From: Burkholderia sp. PAMC 26561
GTDB lineage: Bacteria > Pseudomonadota > Gammaproteobacteria > Burkholderiales > Burkholderiaceae
NCBI RefSeq assembly: GCF_001557535.2
Contig: NZ_CP014306.1
Coordinates: 620,001 to 684,000, forward strand
Length of the DNA stretch: 64,000 nucleotides
Direction: 5' to 3'
Of this stretch, positions 20,174 to 30,068 are shown piece after piece. The notes beneath the pieces were generated by a model. The model saw only the letters and a program-made list of their open reading frames with translations. It did no database searches and was not told where the DNA came from. Numbering within the stretch: position 1 is the stretch's first letter; every line of letters begins with the position of its first letter. The translations under genes were made by a program, and so were the position numbers.

Positions 20174-21061
20174 TCAGCGCGCCGGCATCAACCGTTGCCT
20201 CAACCATCCACCGAACACATTCACGACCAGCCCGGCCATAACCAGGACCGCGCCGACAAACTGCATGGAGCTCAGTCCTTCGTCGAGCAGCAGTGCGGCC
20301 GACGCCAGTCCCACAATGGGCACGAGCAGCGAGAACGGCGCCACCTGACTCGCCGGATAACGCCCCAGCAGCTTTCCCCACAGCGTGTAGCCGAGCATCG
20401 TCGCGATAAACGCCAGATACACGATCGCGAGAACCGACGTCGTGGAAATGGCCGCGAGGCTTGCCTTGATGCGCGCCGGCCCTTCCATCACCAATGACAA
20501 GGCCAGGAACGGCAGCGGCGGCACGAGGCTCGCCCACACGACAAGCGACAGCAAGTCGACCTTGCCCATGCGCTTGGTAATCACGTTTCCGATTCCCCAC
20601 ATTGCCGATGCCGCCACCGTCAGCAGAAAGCCCGCGACGGTCATGGCGTGACCCGCCTGCATGCCGATCACGGCGAGCCCGCACGCGGCAATCAGCAAGC
20701 CCAATATGTTCGGCCCGCGAACCTGCTCGCCCAGGATCATGGCCGCGAAGATCAGCGTGAAAAACGCCTGCGCCTGCAAGACGAGCGAGGCGAGACCCGC
20801 AGGCATGCCCACGGACATTGCGTAGAAGAGCAGCACGAACTGACCAAGCGAGATGGTCGCGCCGTATGCGAATACCCATAGAAAGGGAACGGCCGGGCGC
20901 TTGACGAAAAACACCGCCGGCACCGCCACCAGCGAGAATCGCAACGCCCCAAGCAGCATGGGCGGCACGCCGTGCAAACCGACCTTGATCACGACGAAAT
21001 TCACGCCCCAGGCAAGAATCACGATCAGCGCGGACAACAAATCCCTTGGCGACACAGCCAT
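20174..21061 (-). CDS. EamA/DMT family transporter
   Basis: 295-residue inner-membrane protein with about ten hydrophobic helices in two EamA repeats. AWGVNFVVIKVGL starts the first and SAMWGIGNVITKRMG the second, a pattern close to the RhaT/YdcZ-type amino-acid or metabolite exporters such as EamA. Substrate cannot be deduced. It converges on amiC. Confidence 0.88.
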   Translation of the reverse strand: MAVSPRDLLSALIVILAWGVNFVVIKVGLHGVPPMLLGALRFSLVAVPAVFFVKRPAVPFLWVFAYGATISLGQFVLLFYAMSVGMPAGLASLVLQAQAFFTLIFAAMILGEQVRGPNILGLLIAACGLAVIGMQAGHAMTVAGFLLTVAASAMWGIGNVITKRMGKVDLLSLVVWASLVPPLPFLALSLVMEGPARIKASLAAISTTSVLAIVYLAFIATMLGYTLWGKLLGRYPASQVAPFSLLVPIVGLASAALLLDEGLSSMQFVGAVLVMAGLVVNVFGGWLRQRLMPAR

Positions 21062-21202
21062 CTCCGTTAGTTGTATTCGATCTTCGCCGATCGTCTGGAT
21101 CGCACGTGAATCGATACTTTAGCGGACGTTTTTGCAACTGCGTTGTACAAACTCACGGCATGGCCCATTCGGACAAGGCCACGCTAACAGTTTTGAACAA
21201 AG

Positions 21203-21240
21203 AAAAAGCGCGTGTACCGGGACCGGCACACGCGCTTCTC
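21203..21240 (-). terminator. Terminator of the small exported-protein gene
   Basis: AGCGCGTGT (21208-21216) pairs with ACACGCGCT (21228-21236); reading on the minus strand the hairpin is followed by TTTTTC. It starts about 15 bases past the stop of the gene at 21255. Confidence 0.8.
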
Positions 21241-21254
21241 AAGATCCCGGGGAT

Positions 21255-21518
21255 TTACTTGCCCTGGCCGTTTTCCACTGCGGCGCTGGCGCCCGTTTCG
21301 ACCGCCGGCGTTTTGCTCTTGTTAGCCGACAAGCCATTCGACGACTTGTTGGTCCCGTGGCGTTGCATACGATGTTTTTTCATCGGCGCAGAGGCGCCCG
21401 ACATCGGTGCGGCGGTGGAGTCACCGGCCGTCGAGTTGTCGCTCGATGTCTGCGCGAAAGCGCTGCCGGTAGCAAGAAGTCCAGCCGTAAGGGCGATCAA
21501 AAGCGTATTTTTGGTCAT
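21255..21518 (-). CDS. Small exported hypothetical protein
   Basis: 87 residues from ATG 21518, which follows a clean AGGAG site. A Sec signal (TLLIALTAGLLATGSAFA, cut after AQ or before it) leads to a mature chain of about 65 residues rich in Ser, Ala, Lys, and containing KKHRMQRHG. No known domain. Similar small Ala/Lys/His-rich exported proteins are common in Burkholderiaceae; the function is unknown. Own ribosome site and terminator make it a believable gene. Confidence 0.75.
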   Translation of the reverse strand: MTKNTLLIALTAGLLATGSAFAQTSSDNSTAGDSTAAPMSGASAPMKKHRMQRHGTNKSSNGLSANKSKTPAVETGASAAVENGQGK

Positions 21519-21697
21519 TATCAAAACTCCTGTCTTATGCAAAAGGGACGTTCAAGTGCTGCGGTTTTCAGGGATTGCGGTAACCATCGGCGTAACCACG
21601 AACCATAGGCCTTACGGCCTATCGCCGGATAACGCATGCATGCTTGAACCCGGCGCCCAGTAGAATTGCAGTTCCGAGCACGCAACCGAGCGTTCAC

Positions 21698-22597
21698 ATG
21701 TCTTCCACAATCGAAGCGTTTCTCAAGCCACACCAGCACGACGTCGGCAACCTTACAGTGCGGCGCGTGTTGCCCGCGCTAGCTGTCCGCACGGTCGGGC
21801 CGTTCATCTTCTTCGACCATATTGGTCCCGCAACGCTCGTGCCCGGCGTGGGGCTCGACGTCCGGCCGCATCCGCACATCGGGCTTGCGACGGTGACGTA
21901 TCTGTTCGAGGGCGCGATCATGCATCGCGACAGCCTCGGTTCCTTGCAGAAGATCTCGCCCGGGGACGTGAACTGGATGACGGCGGGACGGGGTATCGTG
22001 CATTCGGAACGCACGCCGGACGAAGAACGCGCCGCAGGCCAGACCATGCACGGCATCCAGACGTGGATCGGCCTCCCGGTCGATGCCGAAGAGGTGGCGC
22101 CCTCGTTCGAGCATCATCCGGCCGCGACCCTTCCGCTAGTCGAACGCAACGGCGTGCGCTTGCGGGTGATCGCGGGCAGCGCTTTCGGCGAAACGGCGCC
22201 GACCACCACCTTCTCGCCGACGTTGTACGTCGCAGCAGAATTCACCCCGGACAGCGCCGTGACGCTCGATACAGAGCACGAAGAGCGCGGTGTGTATTTA
22301 CTGGAAGGCGACCTCACCATCGACGGCGACGAAGTGCCGGCGGGCCAGATGGCCGTGCTGAAGAACGGATTTTCCGCCGACCTGCGCAGTACGAATGGCG
22401 CCATCGCCATGTTGCTGGGTGGCGCGCCGCTCGACGGCACGCGCTTCATCGAATGGAATTTCGTCTCGAGTTCGAAGGAGAAGATCGCAGCCGCGAAGCA
22501 CGCGTGGAGCGAGCAGCGCATGGGGCATGTGCCTGGCGAGACGGAGTTCATTCCGTTGCCAGCACCGCGCCACGAGAACAATGCGCCGGAAGCGTGA
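21698..22597 (+). CDS. Pirin family protein
   Basis: 299-residue cupin-fold protein. The N-terminal cupin has VGPFIFFDHIGPA, the metal-binding RPHPHIGLATVTYLF and MTAGRGIVHSER; the C-terminal domain is typical of Pirin/YhhW. Bacterial pirins are iron or other metal proteins, some with quercetinase activity. I started at MSSTIEAF (21698), since the longer frame begins in non-conserved sequence. Function in this host unknown. Confidence 0.9.
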   Translation: MSSTIEAFLKPHQHDVGNLTVRRVLPALAVRTVGPFIFFDHIGPATLVPGVGLDVRPHPHIGLATVTYLFEGAIMHRDSLGSLQKISPGDVNWMTAGRGIVHSERTPDEERAAGQTMHGIQTWIGLPVDAEEVAPSFEHHPAATLPLVERNGVRLRVIAGSAFGETAPTTTFSPTLYVAAEFTPDSAVTLDTEHEERGVYLLEGDLTIDGDEVPAGQMAVLKNGFSADLRSTNGAIAMLLGGAPLDGTRFIEWNFVSSSKEKIAAAKHAWSEQRMGHVPGETEFIPLPAPRHENNAPEA

Positions 22598-22758
22598 AGC
22601 CGCGGCGAACTTGACCTCACCCGAATCCACGCTCGACTGTTTCACGCCGCTCGGCCCCGCTGCGCCCCTTGTATCCACAGAAAACCGCACAAGCTTCGAC
22701 GTAGAATTGTTGAAGTCGCTTCACGCCCTTTTTTGTAAGACGCCTTATGAGGAACACC

Positions 22759-23607
22759 ATGGATACAACACTCGCCACGTTCGAACAGGATGTCATCACC
22801 GCGTCCACGCTAGCGCCGGTCCTTGTGGACTTCTGGGCGCCGTGGTGCGGTCCGTGCAAGACGCTCGGACCCATGCTCGAGCGGCTGGAAACCGAAGGCG
22901 CGGGAACGTGGAAGCTGGTCAAGGTCAACGTGGATGAAAACCAGGAACTCGCGGCGCACTTCCAGGTTCGCAGCATTCCGCACGTGATCGCGTTCGCGGA
23001 TGGCCATGCGGTCGATCAGTTCATCGGCGTGCTGCCGGAAGGCCAGTTGCGCGCGTTCATCGAAAAGCTGATGCCGGATGGCGCCGAAGCCGAGCTGCGG
23101 GCGGCGCACGCGGCGCTGGAGGCGGGCGACACGGATCTGGCAATCGACCATATCAAGGCGGCGCTCGTGCTCGATCCCAATCACGACGACGCCCGCCTGG
23201 ACCTGATCGAATGGCTGCTGGCTGCAGGCCGCACGGACGAAGCACGCGAAGAAGACAAGCTGTTGTCGCCGAAAACCACGCAAGGAATCGATGCCCGGTA
23301 CAACGCGCTGAAAACCGAGCTCGACGCCGCCGAAGCCGCCGCGAGCCTGCCGCCCGCCGACGCGTTGATCGACGCGGTGAACGCGAATCCCGATGATCTT
23401 GAAGCTCGGTTCGCTTTGGCAAACCGCCTGATTGCGGGCCGCGACTACAACGGCGCGCTGGAGCATCTGTTCGCGATCTTCACGCGCGACCGCGCTTTCA
23501 TGGACGACGTTGGCCGCAAGACCATGCTGTCGGTGTTCGGTCTGGCCGCGCATCAGCCTGAGGTGGTCTCGGCCTGGCGTCGCAAGCTCAGCAGCGCAAT
23601 GAACTGA
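22759..23607 (+). CDS. cnoX: Thioredoxin-TPR co-chaperone (CnoX/YbbN type)
   Basis: 282 residues: an N-terminal thioredoxin domain with WAPWCGPCK (Cys30 and Cys33) and a C-terminal tetratricopeptide part (ALEAGDTDLAIDHIKAAL, NPDDLEARFALANRLIAG). E. coli CnoX protects substrates under oxidative chlorine stress and hands them to GroEL; there the CxxC is altered, while here the active CGPC is intact. ATG 22759 has GAGG six bases upstream and is preferred to ATG 22747. Confidence 0.88.
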   Translation: MDTTLATFEQDVITASTLAPVLVDFWAPWCGPCKTLGPMLERLETEGAGTWKLVKVNVDENQELAAHFQVRSIPHVIAFADGHAVDQFIGVLPEGQLRAFIEKLMPDGAEAELRAAHAALEAGDTDLAIDHIKAALVLDPNHDDARLDLIEWLLAAGRTDEAREEDKLLSPKTTQGIDARYNALKTELDAAEAAASLPPADALIDAVNANPDDLEARFALANRLIAGRDYNGALEHLFAIFTRDRAFMDDVGRKTMLSVFGLAAHQPEVVSAWRRKLSSAMN

Positions 23608-23690
23608 CTTTAATGCGCGTAATTTAATTCTTTCAATTGTATTAAATCAAATCGAGCAGAAGTCTTCTGCAGAACTTTGCTTAATGCTTT

Positions 23691-23730
23691 TAATGGCCGC
23701 TTCACCCGAAATGGTAAAGCGGCCATTCGT
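23691..23730. terminator. Bidirectional terminator between cnoX and tcdA
   Basis: AATGGCCGCTT pairs with AAGCGGCCATT across a 12-base loop, between two converging genes. T-rich sequence on each side is modest. Confidence 0.65.
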
Positions 23731-23732
23731 TT

Positions 23733-24596
23733 CTAAAGCGCCTTCTTCGCAAGTTCCCTCAAGACAAAAGAAACCGCGGCGAACCCAAAACTGGCAGTGA
23801 CACACACGCTCGATCCAAACCCGGCGCAATTCAAACCCGCCGGTCCGGCATATCCTGGCGCGGTTTCGACGTGCTCGGCTTCCTCGCCGATATCGCTGGC
23901 CGGCGCTTCCGGGTAGATCAGCGGTTCCTCTGAGTAGACGGCGCTCACCTTGAATCGCGACTTTGGTCCACGCGGAAACCCGTGCGACTTGCGCAACTGG
24001 CCGCGCACCTTCGAGAGCAGCGGGTCCTGGATCGTAAGCGCAAGATCATCGATACGAATCCGCGTCGGATCGAGCTGCCCGCCCGCGCCGCCAACCGTGA
24101 TCAGCGGCTGATCGTGCTCGACGCACCATGCAATTAGCGCCGTTTTCGTACGCACGCTGTCGATTGCATCGATCACGAAGTCAAAACCGCCGCCCAGCAC
24201 CGAATCGAAGTTCGCAGGCTCCACGAAGTCTTCAACCTCGTTCACACGGCAATCCGGATTGATGAGCCGGATACGCTCGGCCATGGCCGTGACCTTGGCC
24301 TTGCCGTAGTTGCCATCGAGCGCGGGCACCTGCCGGTTGGTATTGCTCTCGGCGACGTTGTCCAGGTCGATCAGCGTCAGCCGTCCGATCGCATTACGCG
24401 CCAGCGCTTCGACCGCCCACGAGCCCACGCCGCCAATTCCGATCACCGCCACATGCGCATGTTCGAACGCAGCAAGCCCCGCCGGGCCGTACAAGCGCGC
24501 CACGCCGCCGAAGCGCCGGGCGCGATCAGGCGCTTCAAACTCCGGCGTCGCGGGGGTAATATTTGAAGCATCGACAGAAGCGGAAATGGCGGTCAT
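23733..24596 (-). CDS. tcdA: tRNA threonylcarbamoyladenosine dehydratase TcdA
   Basis: E1/ThiF-like ATP enzyme that cyclises t6A37 to ct6A. The nucleotide loop GIGGVGSWAVEALAR and DLDNVAESNTNRQ are intact, and KVSAVYSEEP follows the crossover region. 287 residues from ATG 24596 (MTAISASV); the longer frame adds 18 unlikely residues. Complements tsaE at 18 kb, giving two t6A-pathway genes in the window. Confidence 0.93.
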   Translation of the reverse strand: MTAISASVDASNITPATPEFEAPDRARRFGGVARLYGPAGLAAFEHAHVAVIGIGGVGSWAVEALARNAIGRLTLIDLDNVAESNTNRQVPALDGNYGKAKVTAMAERIRLINPDCRVNEVEDFVEPANFDSVLGGGFDFVIDAIDSVRTKTALIAWCVEHDQPLITVGGAGGQLDPTRIRIDDLALTIQDPLLSKVRGQLRKSHGFPRGPKSRFKVSAVYSEEPLIYPEAPASDIGEEAEHVETAPGYAGPAGLNCAGFGSSVCVTASFGFAAVSFVLRELAKKAL

Positions 24597-24894
24597 AAAC
24601 GTTTTACGGGCAGGGACACAAGCAAGGAGGCAGAACTGACGCGCTATCACAACGATAGAAGCGCATATGAGCAGGAATTCACCGAATTGCGTATTCTGCC
24701 TTATCGAAGATTGGACGTCGGATACCAGCCTCCAGTTTTCTGAAAGCAGAATGAAAATAATCGCTCAGGTCACGTCAAATCCTGTTGCACGGCTTCATGA
24801 CCTGACTCAATAAAGGTCGTGGAAGCATTAACCGTAAAGCGCACGATTTGCAGACCTTGGCTATACTAATGCGATTGAAGTGCTTGCATAAAAA

Positions 24895-25551
24895 ATGACA
24901 ACCCTCGCTGACCTTCGAAAGAATTATTCAGTCGGATCGCTGGACACATCCGACGTGGATCCGAATCCCATTCGGCAATTCGAAAGCTGGTTTGCGCAAG
25001 CGCAGGACGCACAACTCCCCGAACCCAACACCATGACGCTTGCCACCGTCGACGAACACGGCCGGCCATCGGCGCGTATCCTGCTCATCAAGGGCGTCGA
25101 CGATCGCGGGTTCGTGTTCTTCACCAACTACCTCAGCCGCAAAGGTCACGAGCTCGCCGGCAACGCCGCCGCGAGCCTGCTGTTTTACTGGATCGAACTC
25201 GAGCGCCAGGTGCGCGTCGAGGGCTCCGTCGTCAAGACAAGTCCGCAAGAAAGCGACGCATACTTCGCGTCGCGCCCGCTTGGATCGCGAATAGGCGCGT
25301 GGGCGTCGGAGCAAAGTGAAGTGATCGAAAGCCGCGCGGTGCTCGAAGCCCGCGAGCGCGATCTGATCGCAAAATACGGAGACAACCCGCCGCGCCCTCC
25401 CCATTGGGGCGGCTACCGGCTCGTTCCCGACACTATCGAATTCTGGCAGGGCCGCCCTTCACGGTTGCACGACCGTGTCGTCTATAAACGTGATGCACGC
25501 GAGCAAGCGGATAACGGCCAGCAATGGCGCATCGTCCGACTATCGCCTTAG
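24895..25551 (+). CDS. pdxH: Pyridoxine/pyridoxamine 5'-phosphate oxidase
   Basis: FMN enzyme forming pyridoxal 5'-phosphate. 218 residues with [46 protein letters not shown] and the C-terminal [13 protein letters not shown] and WRIVRLSP, all hallmarks of PdxH. The ribosome site is weak. It is divergent from tcdA across 298 bases, which hold no gene that I can support. Confidence 0.97.
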   Translation: MTTLADLRKNYSVGSLDTSDVDPNPIRQFESWFAQAQDAQLPEPNTMTLATVDEHGRPSARILLIKGVDDRGFVFFTNYLSRKGHELAGNAAASLLFYWIELERQVRVEGSVVKTSPQESDAYFASRPLGSRIGAWASEQSEVIESRAVLEARERDLIAKYGDNPPRPPHWGGYRLVPDTIEFWQGRPSRLHDRVVYKRDAREQADNGQQWRIVRLSP

Positions 25552-25795
25552 CGCCTGAAGGCGTCTTTAAGCGTGTCTTAAAGCACCTTCACCGAATTTT
25601 TGCTTCGCTTGACCGTATCAGACCTTCGCCCGGTTCAAGGTGAACCGACATGAGCGACCCGCGTTGAATCGCGTCTCGTTGCGGCGTGTCCGAACGGATA
25701 TGGCGAAAGCAGAAAAACATCACCACGTGACGTACCAATGTGCAGTGCAAGCGACCCGGTTTGGCTTCAATTTCATCTGAGCGCGGAGAACAAGC

Positions 25796-27010
25796 ATGTT
25801 TTGGGAGAAAAAGCTGACGCAGTGGGTGCAGGACATCCGGGACCGGGCCAACTTGCCCGCACGCCTTGTCCTGTGGGATGGACAGCAACATGACTTCGGA
25901 AGTTTCGCGGCGCCGCAAGTCACGTTGCACGTGAAGAGCGCGACTGCCCTGCCTTACCTGCTCGAACCGAGTCTGGACAATCTCGGTGAAGCGTATGTGA
26001 AAGGCAAGATCGACATAGAGGGCAAGCTGTCGGACATCATCAACATCGGGTACGGGCTGGCCAAGAACACGGTCACCAGCGCGGGCAAGCTTGCGCGCGT
26101 GCGGCGTTACTTCAATCATACGAAGGCGTCGGACAAGAAAGCCATTCAGTACCACTACGATGTATCAAACGAGTTCTACGCGCTCTGGCTCGACGAGAAC
26201 ATGGTCTACTCGTGCGCGTACTTCGAGAACGGCGACGAAGACCTCGCCACTGCGCAGATCAAAAAGATCGATCACATCCTGACCAAGATCCAGTTGCAGC
26301 CGGGCCAGCGCCTGCTCGACATTGGCTGCGGCTGGGGTGCGCTCGTCTTGCGGGCAGCGGAGAAATTCGGCGCGCAATGCGTGGGCGTCACGCTCTCGCA
26401 GAACCAGTTCGATCTCGCGACCAAGCGCGTGAAAGACGCAGGACTCGAAGACAAGATCGAAATCCGTCTGCAGGATTACCGCGACGTTCAAGGCCAGTTC
26501 GACCGGATCACGAGCGTCGGGATGTTCGAGCACGTCGGCCGCAAGAACCTGCCCGGCTACTTTGCCAAGGTGCGTGACCTGCTGGTCGACGACGGCATCG
26601 CGATGAACCACGGCATTACGTCGACCGATTACGACAGCGGCGAAACGGCGCTGGGCGGCGGCGAGTTCATCGACCGTTATGTGTTTCCGGACGGCGAGCT
26701 GCCGCATATCGGGCTGGCGCTCGAAGCGCTGCAGGAGGGCGGCTTGGAAGCGGTGGACGTGGAAAGCCTGCGCCGTCACTACGCGCGCACGCTCGACATC
26801 TGGGCGGAGAATTTCGAAGCGCACGCGGACAAGGCCAAGTCGCTCGTGGACGATGAAAAATTCCGCATCTGGCGCGTGTACCTTGCAGGATGCGCGTATG
26901 CGTTCGAAAATGACGATGTCTCGATCTACCAGATCGTCTGCCGGAAGGCCGGGCGCAGCGCGAAAACGCTGCCGTGGTCGCGCCGGTACATTTACGAAAA
27001 ATCGCTCTGA
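25796..27010 (+). CDS. cfa: Cyclopropane-fatty-acyl-phospholipid synthase
   Basis: SAM-dependent enzyme methylenating cis double bonds of membrane lipids. 404 residues: QYHYDVSNEFYALWLDENM, the SAM loop LDIGCGWGALVLRAAEKFG, and ITSVGMFEHVGRKNL are present. GGAG lies seven bases upstream. In many bacteria cfa is induced on entry to stationary phase. It overlaps the start of the DUF72 gene. Confidence 0.95.
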   Translation: MFWEKKLTQWVQDIRDRANLPARLVLWDGQQHDFGSFAAPQVTLHVKSATALPYLLEPSLDNLGEAYVKGKIDIEGKLSDIINIGYGLAKNTVTSAGKLARVRRYFNHTKASDKKAIQYHYDVSNEFYALWLDENMVYSCAYFENGDEDLATAQIKKIDHILTKIQLQPGQRLLDIGCGWGALVLRAAEKFGAQCVGVTLSQNQFDLATKRVKDAGLEDKIEIRLQDYRDVQGQFDRITSVGMFEHVGRKNLPGYFAKVRDLLVDDGIAMNHGITSTDYDSGETALGGGEFIDRYVFPDGELPHIGLALEALQEGGLEAVDVESLRRHYARTLDIWAENFEAHADKAKSLVDDEKFRIWRVYLAGCAYAFENDDVSIYQIVCRKAGRSAKTLPWSRRYIYEKSL

Positions 27011-28143
27011 GTTCAACGCCCGATTCTGCCGCTCCCCATGAACCCGCGTCCGGTGATGAACCGGACGCGGGTTTTGTCGATGTCGATCTGTTCGGTGAGG
27101 TTGTAGAGCCGGAAACCGCGCAACCTCCGAAATCAAAGCCCGCCAAGGCGCCTTCCCCCCGAACGAAATCACGCGGCGGCGTCCTGCCTGCCCTCGCCAC
27201 GCCCGAACTCCATGCGCTTGCCGAACAGCTTCCGGCGAAGGTTCATATCGGGACATCAACGTGGTCGTTTCCCGGCTGGCGCGACATCGTGTATGGCGAC
27301 GAATATTCGTCGGCCAAGCTTTCCCGCGATGGCCTCAACGCGCTCGGGGCGCATCCGCTGCTGCGGTGTGTATCGATAGATCGCTCGTTTTACGGGCCAC
27401 TGTCCGTTGCCGATTACGCCCGCTACGCCGGCCAGGTTCCGGCGCATTTCCGGTTCATCGTCAAGGCGCCTGCCTCGGTGACGGACGCCACCGTCCGCGG
27501 CGACAAGGGCATACCCGCCGGCGACAACCCCGCGTTCCTCGACGCGAGCATCGCGATCAGTGAATTCGTGGAGCCCTGCATTGCCGGTCTGGGCGAAAAG
27601 GCGGGCGCGCTCGTATTCCAGATTCCGCCGCTTCCAGACGCAATGATCGTCGATCCCAGCCTGTTCCTTGATCGATTGTCCGCGTTCTTGCAGGCTTTAC
27701 CGGCGCTGCCTGGCGAAAGTTGCTACGCCGTCGAACTGCGCGACGCCATCATGCTCACGCCGCGTTTCATCCGCGTCCTGCGCGATGCCAACGTGCGCTA
27801 TTGCGTCGGCATTCATGCACGCATGCCCGATCCGCGGCGTCAGGCAAAGGCGCTTGCGCTGCTTGATGAAGGTGGATTGGGTCCGCTGATCGTGCGCTGG
27901 AGCCTGCATGGCGGCTTCAAGTACGAACAGGCGAAAGCGAAGTACGAGCCGTTCGACAAACTCGTCGATGAAGACCCCGACACGCACGAAGCACTCGCCG
28001 AACTCGCCGTTCGATACGCAATCGCGGGCCAGCCTGTGGTGATTGCGGTGAACAACAAGGCCGAGGGATCTGCGCCGCTGACCTGCTTCAAGATCGCGCG
28101 CAACCTCGTTGCCGCGCTGCGGATCTGGCTTGGAAAAAAATAA
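26974..28143 (+). CDS. DUF72 domain-containing protein
   Basis: 389 residues. The DUF72 barrel starts around residue 90 with VHIGTSTWSFPGWRDIVY and includes YAVELRDAI; the first 80 residues are a low-complexity, Pro/Glu/Asp/Lys-rich extension. No in-frame ATG exists before the domain; GTG 26974, inside the last 37 bases of cfa, is the best start I can find, but translation may begin elsewhere. DUF72 proteins (YecE) have no proven function. Confidence 0.82.
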   Translation: MVAPVHLRKIALSSTPDSAAPHEPASGDEPDAGFVDVDLFGEVVEPETAQPPKSKPAKAPSPRTKSRGGVLPALATPELHALAEQLPAKVHIGTSTWSFPGWRDIVYGDEYSSAKLSRDGLNALGAHPLLRCVSIDRSFYGPLSVADYARYAGQVPAHFRFIVKAPASVTDATVRGDKGIPAGDNPAFLDASIAISEFVEPCIAGLGEKAGALVFQIPPLPDAMIVDPSLFLDRLSAFLQALPALPGESCYAVELRDAIMLTPRFIRVLRDANVRYCVGIHARMPDPRRQAKALALLDEGGLGPLIVRWSLHGGFKYEQAKAKYEPFDKLVDEDPDTHEALAELAVRYAIAGQPVVIAVNNKAEGSAPLTCFKIARNLVAALRIWLGKK

Positions 28144-28175
28144 AACGGGCTTCAGTTTCTCGAAGCCCGTCTGAT
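28135..28175 (-). terminator. Terminator downstream of msrA
   Basis: ACGGGCTTC and GAAGCCCGT form a hairpin at roughly 28145-28170; on the minus strand it runs into TTTTATTTTTTT, which is inside the 3' end of the DUF72 gene. Confidence 0.75.
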
Positions 28176-28196
28176 CTTGCCGGACGCCGGCAGTAA

Positions 28197-28757
28197 TCAA
28201 CGCTTGAGCCTGCTGGCAAATTTCTGCCTGAACTTCGCTACCTTCGGCGCCACCACGAACGCGCAATATCCCTGGTTCGGATGCTGCTCGAAGTAGTTCT
28301 GGTGATAGTCCTCGGCCGGGTAATAGTTGCCGTTCAGTGGCGTCACCTCGGTCACGATCTTGCCGTCGAAGATGCCGCCCTTCTGCAGTTCATCGATCAC
28401 ATCCAGCGCAATCTTCCGTTGTTCGTCGGAGTGCGTGAAGATGCTCGACCGATACTGCGTGCCAACGTCATTACCCTGACGGTTGAGCTGGGTCGGATCG
28501 TGCGTCGCGAAGAAAATCTCGAGCACCTCCTTGTAACCGATCACGGCAGGATCGAAGTCGACCTTGATGACTTCGGCATGCCCGGTCGTGCCGTCGCACA
28601 CTTGTTCGTACGATGGGTCCTTCACCTGCCCGCCGGCGTACCCCGACTCCACCGACACCACCCCTTCCACGCCCAAAAACACCGCTTCCGTACACCAAAA
28701 ACACCCGCCGCCAATGGTGGCGGTTTCGCGTGTCGCCTGCTCGTCATGTTGCGTCAT
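28197..28757 (-). CDS. msrA: Peptide-methionine (S)-S-oxide reductase MsrA
   Basis: Repairs methionine S-sulfoxide. 186 residues from ATG 28757, six bases after AGGAG; the catalytic GGGCFWCTEAVFLG lies near residue 17, with ESGYAGG and NQGYCAFVV following. The 67-residue upstream extension of the longer frame is not family-like. Divergent from the flavin reductase gene. Confidence 0.96.
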   Translation of the reverse strand: MTQHDEQATRETATIGGGCFWCTEAVFLGVEGVVSVESGYAGGQVKDPSYEQVCDGTTGHAEVIKVDFDPAVIGYKEVLEIFFATHDPTQLNRQGNDVGTQYRSSIFTHSDEQRKIALDVIDELQKGGIFDGKIVTEVTPLNGNYYPAEDYHQNYFEQHPNQGYCAFVVAPKVAKFRQKFASRLKR

Positions 28758-28960
28758 GCTGGCTCCTGGTTCGTGTTCCGCAGTCACCCAAATGCGTGCG
28801 GAAGCCCTCTGAATCAACCCTGCCAGCTTACTGGTTTTCGTGTATCCATGCTGCCGTCGAGGCTTATGACGCGGCAGCTTCATTATTAGCAGCGTAGTCG
28901 ATTCCGATAGAATCGCAACAACTGCAATCCACCGATGACATCGAAACCGAACCATCCTCA

Positions 28961-29470
28961 ATGAAACGCGCTAATCCGCCGAATTTCGATGCAACCGCTT
29001 TTCGAGACGCGCTGAGTCAGTTCGCGACCGGCGTCACCGTCATCACGACGCGCGCCCCGTCAGGCCAATTGATCGGCATCACGGCCAGCTCGTTCAATTC
29101 CGTCTCGCTCGATCCGCCGCTCGTGCTTTGGAGCCTTGCGACGAAGTCGGCATCCATGCCCGTGTTCCAGGCCAACAGTCACTACGTGGTCAACGTGCTC
29201 GCCGCGACGCAAGTCGATCTGTGCAAGCGCTTTGCGACGGTCAAGGGCGACCGTTTTGCAGGGGTATCGCACGCGGCCGGGGACACAGGCATGCCCGTGC
29301 TCGATGGCGCCCTCGCCTGGTTCGAATGCCACAACCGCAGCCGCTATCAGGAAGGCGACCACGTGATCTTCGTGGGCCAGGTCGAACGATGTGGCGTGCA
29401 CGAAAACGCAGCGGAACTAGCCCCACTGGTTTTCCAGGCGGGGCAGTTTCATACGATCGGGTCGTTGTAG
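28961..29470 (+). CDS. Flavin reductase family protein
   Basis: 169-residue FMN-binding split-barrel protein. SQFATGVTVITTR, GITASSFNSVSLDPPLVLWS and AWFECHNRSRYQEGDHVIFV are the flavin reductase/HpaC-like pattern. Such proteins supply reduced flavin to two-component monooxygenases, or act independently; no monooxygenase gene is adjacent. Converges on the Lrp-type gene with a 15-base gap. Confidence 0.88.
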   Translation: MKRANPPNFDATAFRDALSQFATGVTVITTRAPSGQLIGITASSFNSVSLDPPLVLWSLATKSASMPVFQANSHYVVNVLAATQVDLCKRFATVKGDRFAGVSHAAGDTGMPVLDGALAWFECHNRSRYQEGDHVIFVGQVERCGVHENAAELAPLVFQAGQFHTIGSL

Positions 29471-29485
29471 AACGCGTTGCGAAGC

Positions 29486-29974
29486 TCAGTTCGTGCGATC
29501 GATCAGCGCGACCGGTACGCCGGCTTCGTCCTTCATGGTCTGAAGCACGATATTCGAGCGAATGTCGATCACGCCCGGCGCCTTGTAGAGCTTGCTCAGG
29601 ATAAAGTCTGAGTAATGTTTCAGGTTATGTGCGAGGACGCGAAGCACGTAATGCGTGTCGCCCGTCACCACAAACGCGCCGACCACCTCGGGCCACTCGC
29701 GCACCGCCGCCGCAAACTTCTCGTGCCAGTTTTCCTGATCGTTGCGCATGGACACGTGCACGAACGCCTCCAGTTCAACGCCGAGCCGCTCCCGGTCCAG
29801 GCATGCGCGATAGCTCGCGATCACCCCTTCTTCCTCAAGCAACCGCATGCGGCGCAAGCATGCCGATGGCGATAGCGAAATTCGTTCGGCCAGATCGAGG
29901 TTGCTGATCCGCCCGTCTTCCTGCAGTACCGACAAAATACGGCAATCCGTTGCGTCGAGCGAGAACCCTGTCAT
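29486..29974 (-). CDS. Lrp/AsnC family transcriptional regulator
   Basis: 162 residues: N-terminal winged HTH (CRILSVLQEDGRISNLDLAE, LSPSACLRRMRLLEE) and C-terminal RAM effector domain (VVGAFVVTGDTHYVLRVLA). This subgroup is similar to amino-acid responsive AsnC/Lrp regulators. Its target is not evident: the IclR gene upstream is on the same strand with 94 bases between them. Confidence 0.92.
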   Translation of the reverse strand: MTGFSLDATDCRILSVLQEDGRISNLDLAERISLSPSACLRRMRLLEEEGVIASYRACLDRERLGVELEAFVHVSMRNDQENWHEKFAAAVREWPEVVGAFVVTGDTHYVLRVLAHNLKHYSDFILSKLYKAPGVIDIRSNIVLQTMKDEAGVPVALIDRTN

Positions 29975-30068
29975 TTTTTAGTCTCCCTGCGGCTGTTTCA
30001 TCGAATTATGTTCTAAGAGCGGCCGCTTTGGGAGGTTTTTTCTAAATCACATTTCAAGGATTTGGACC

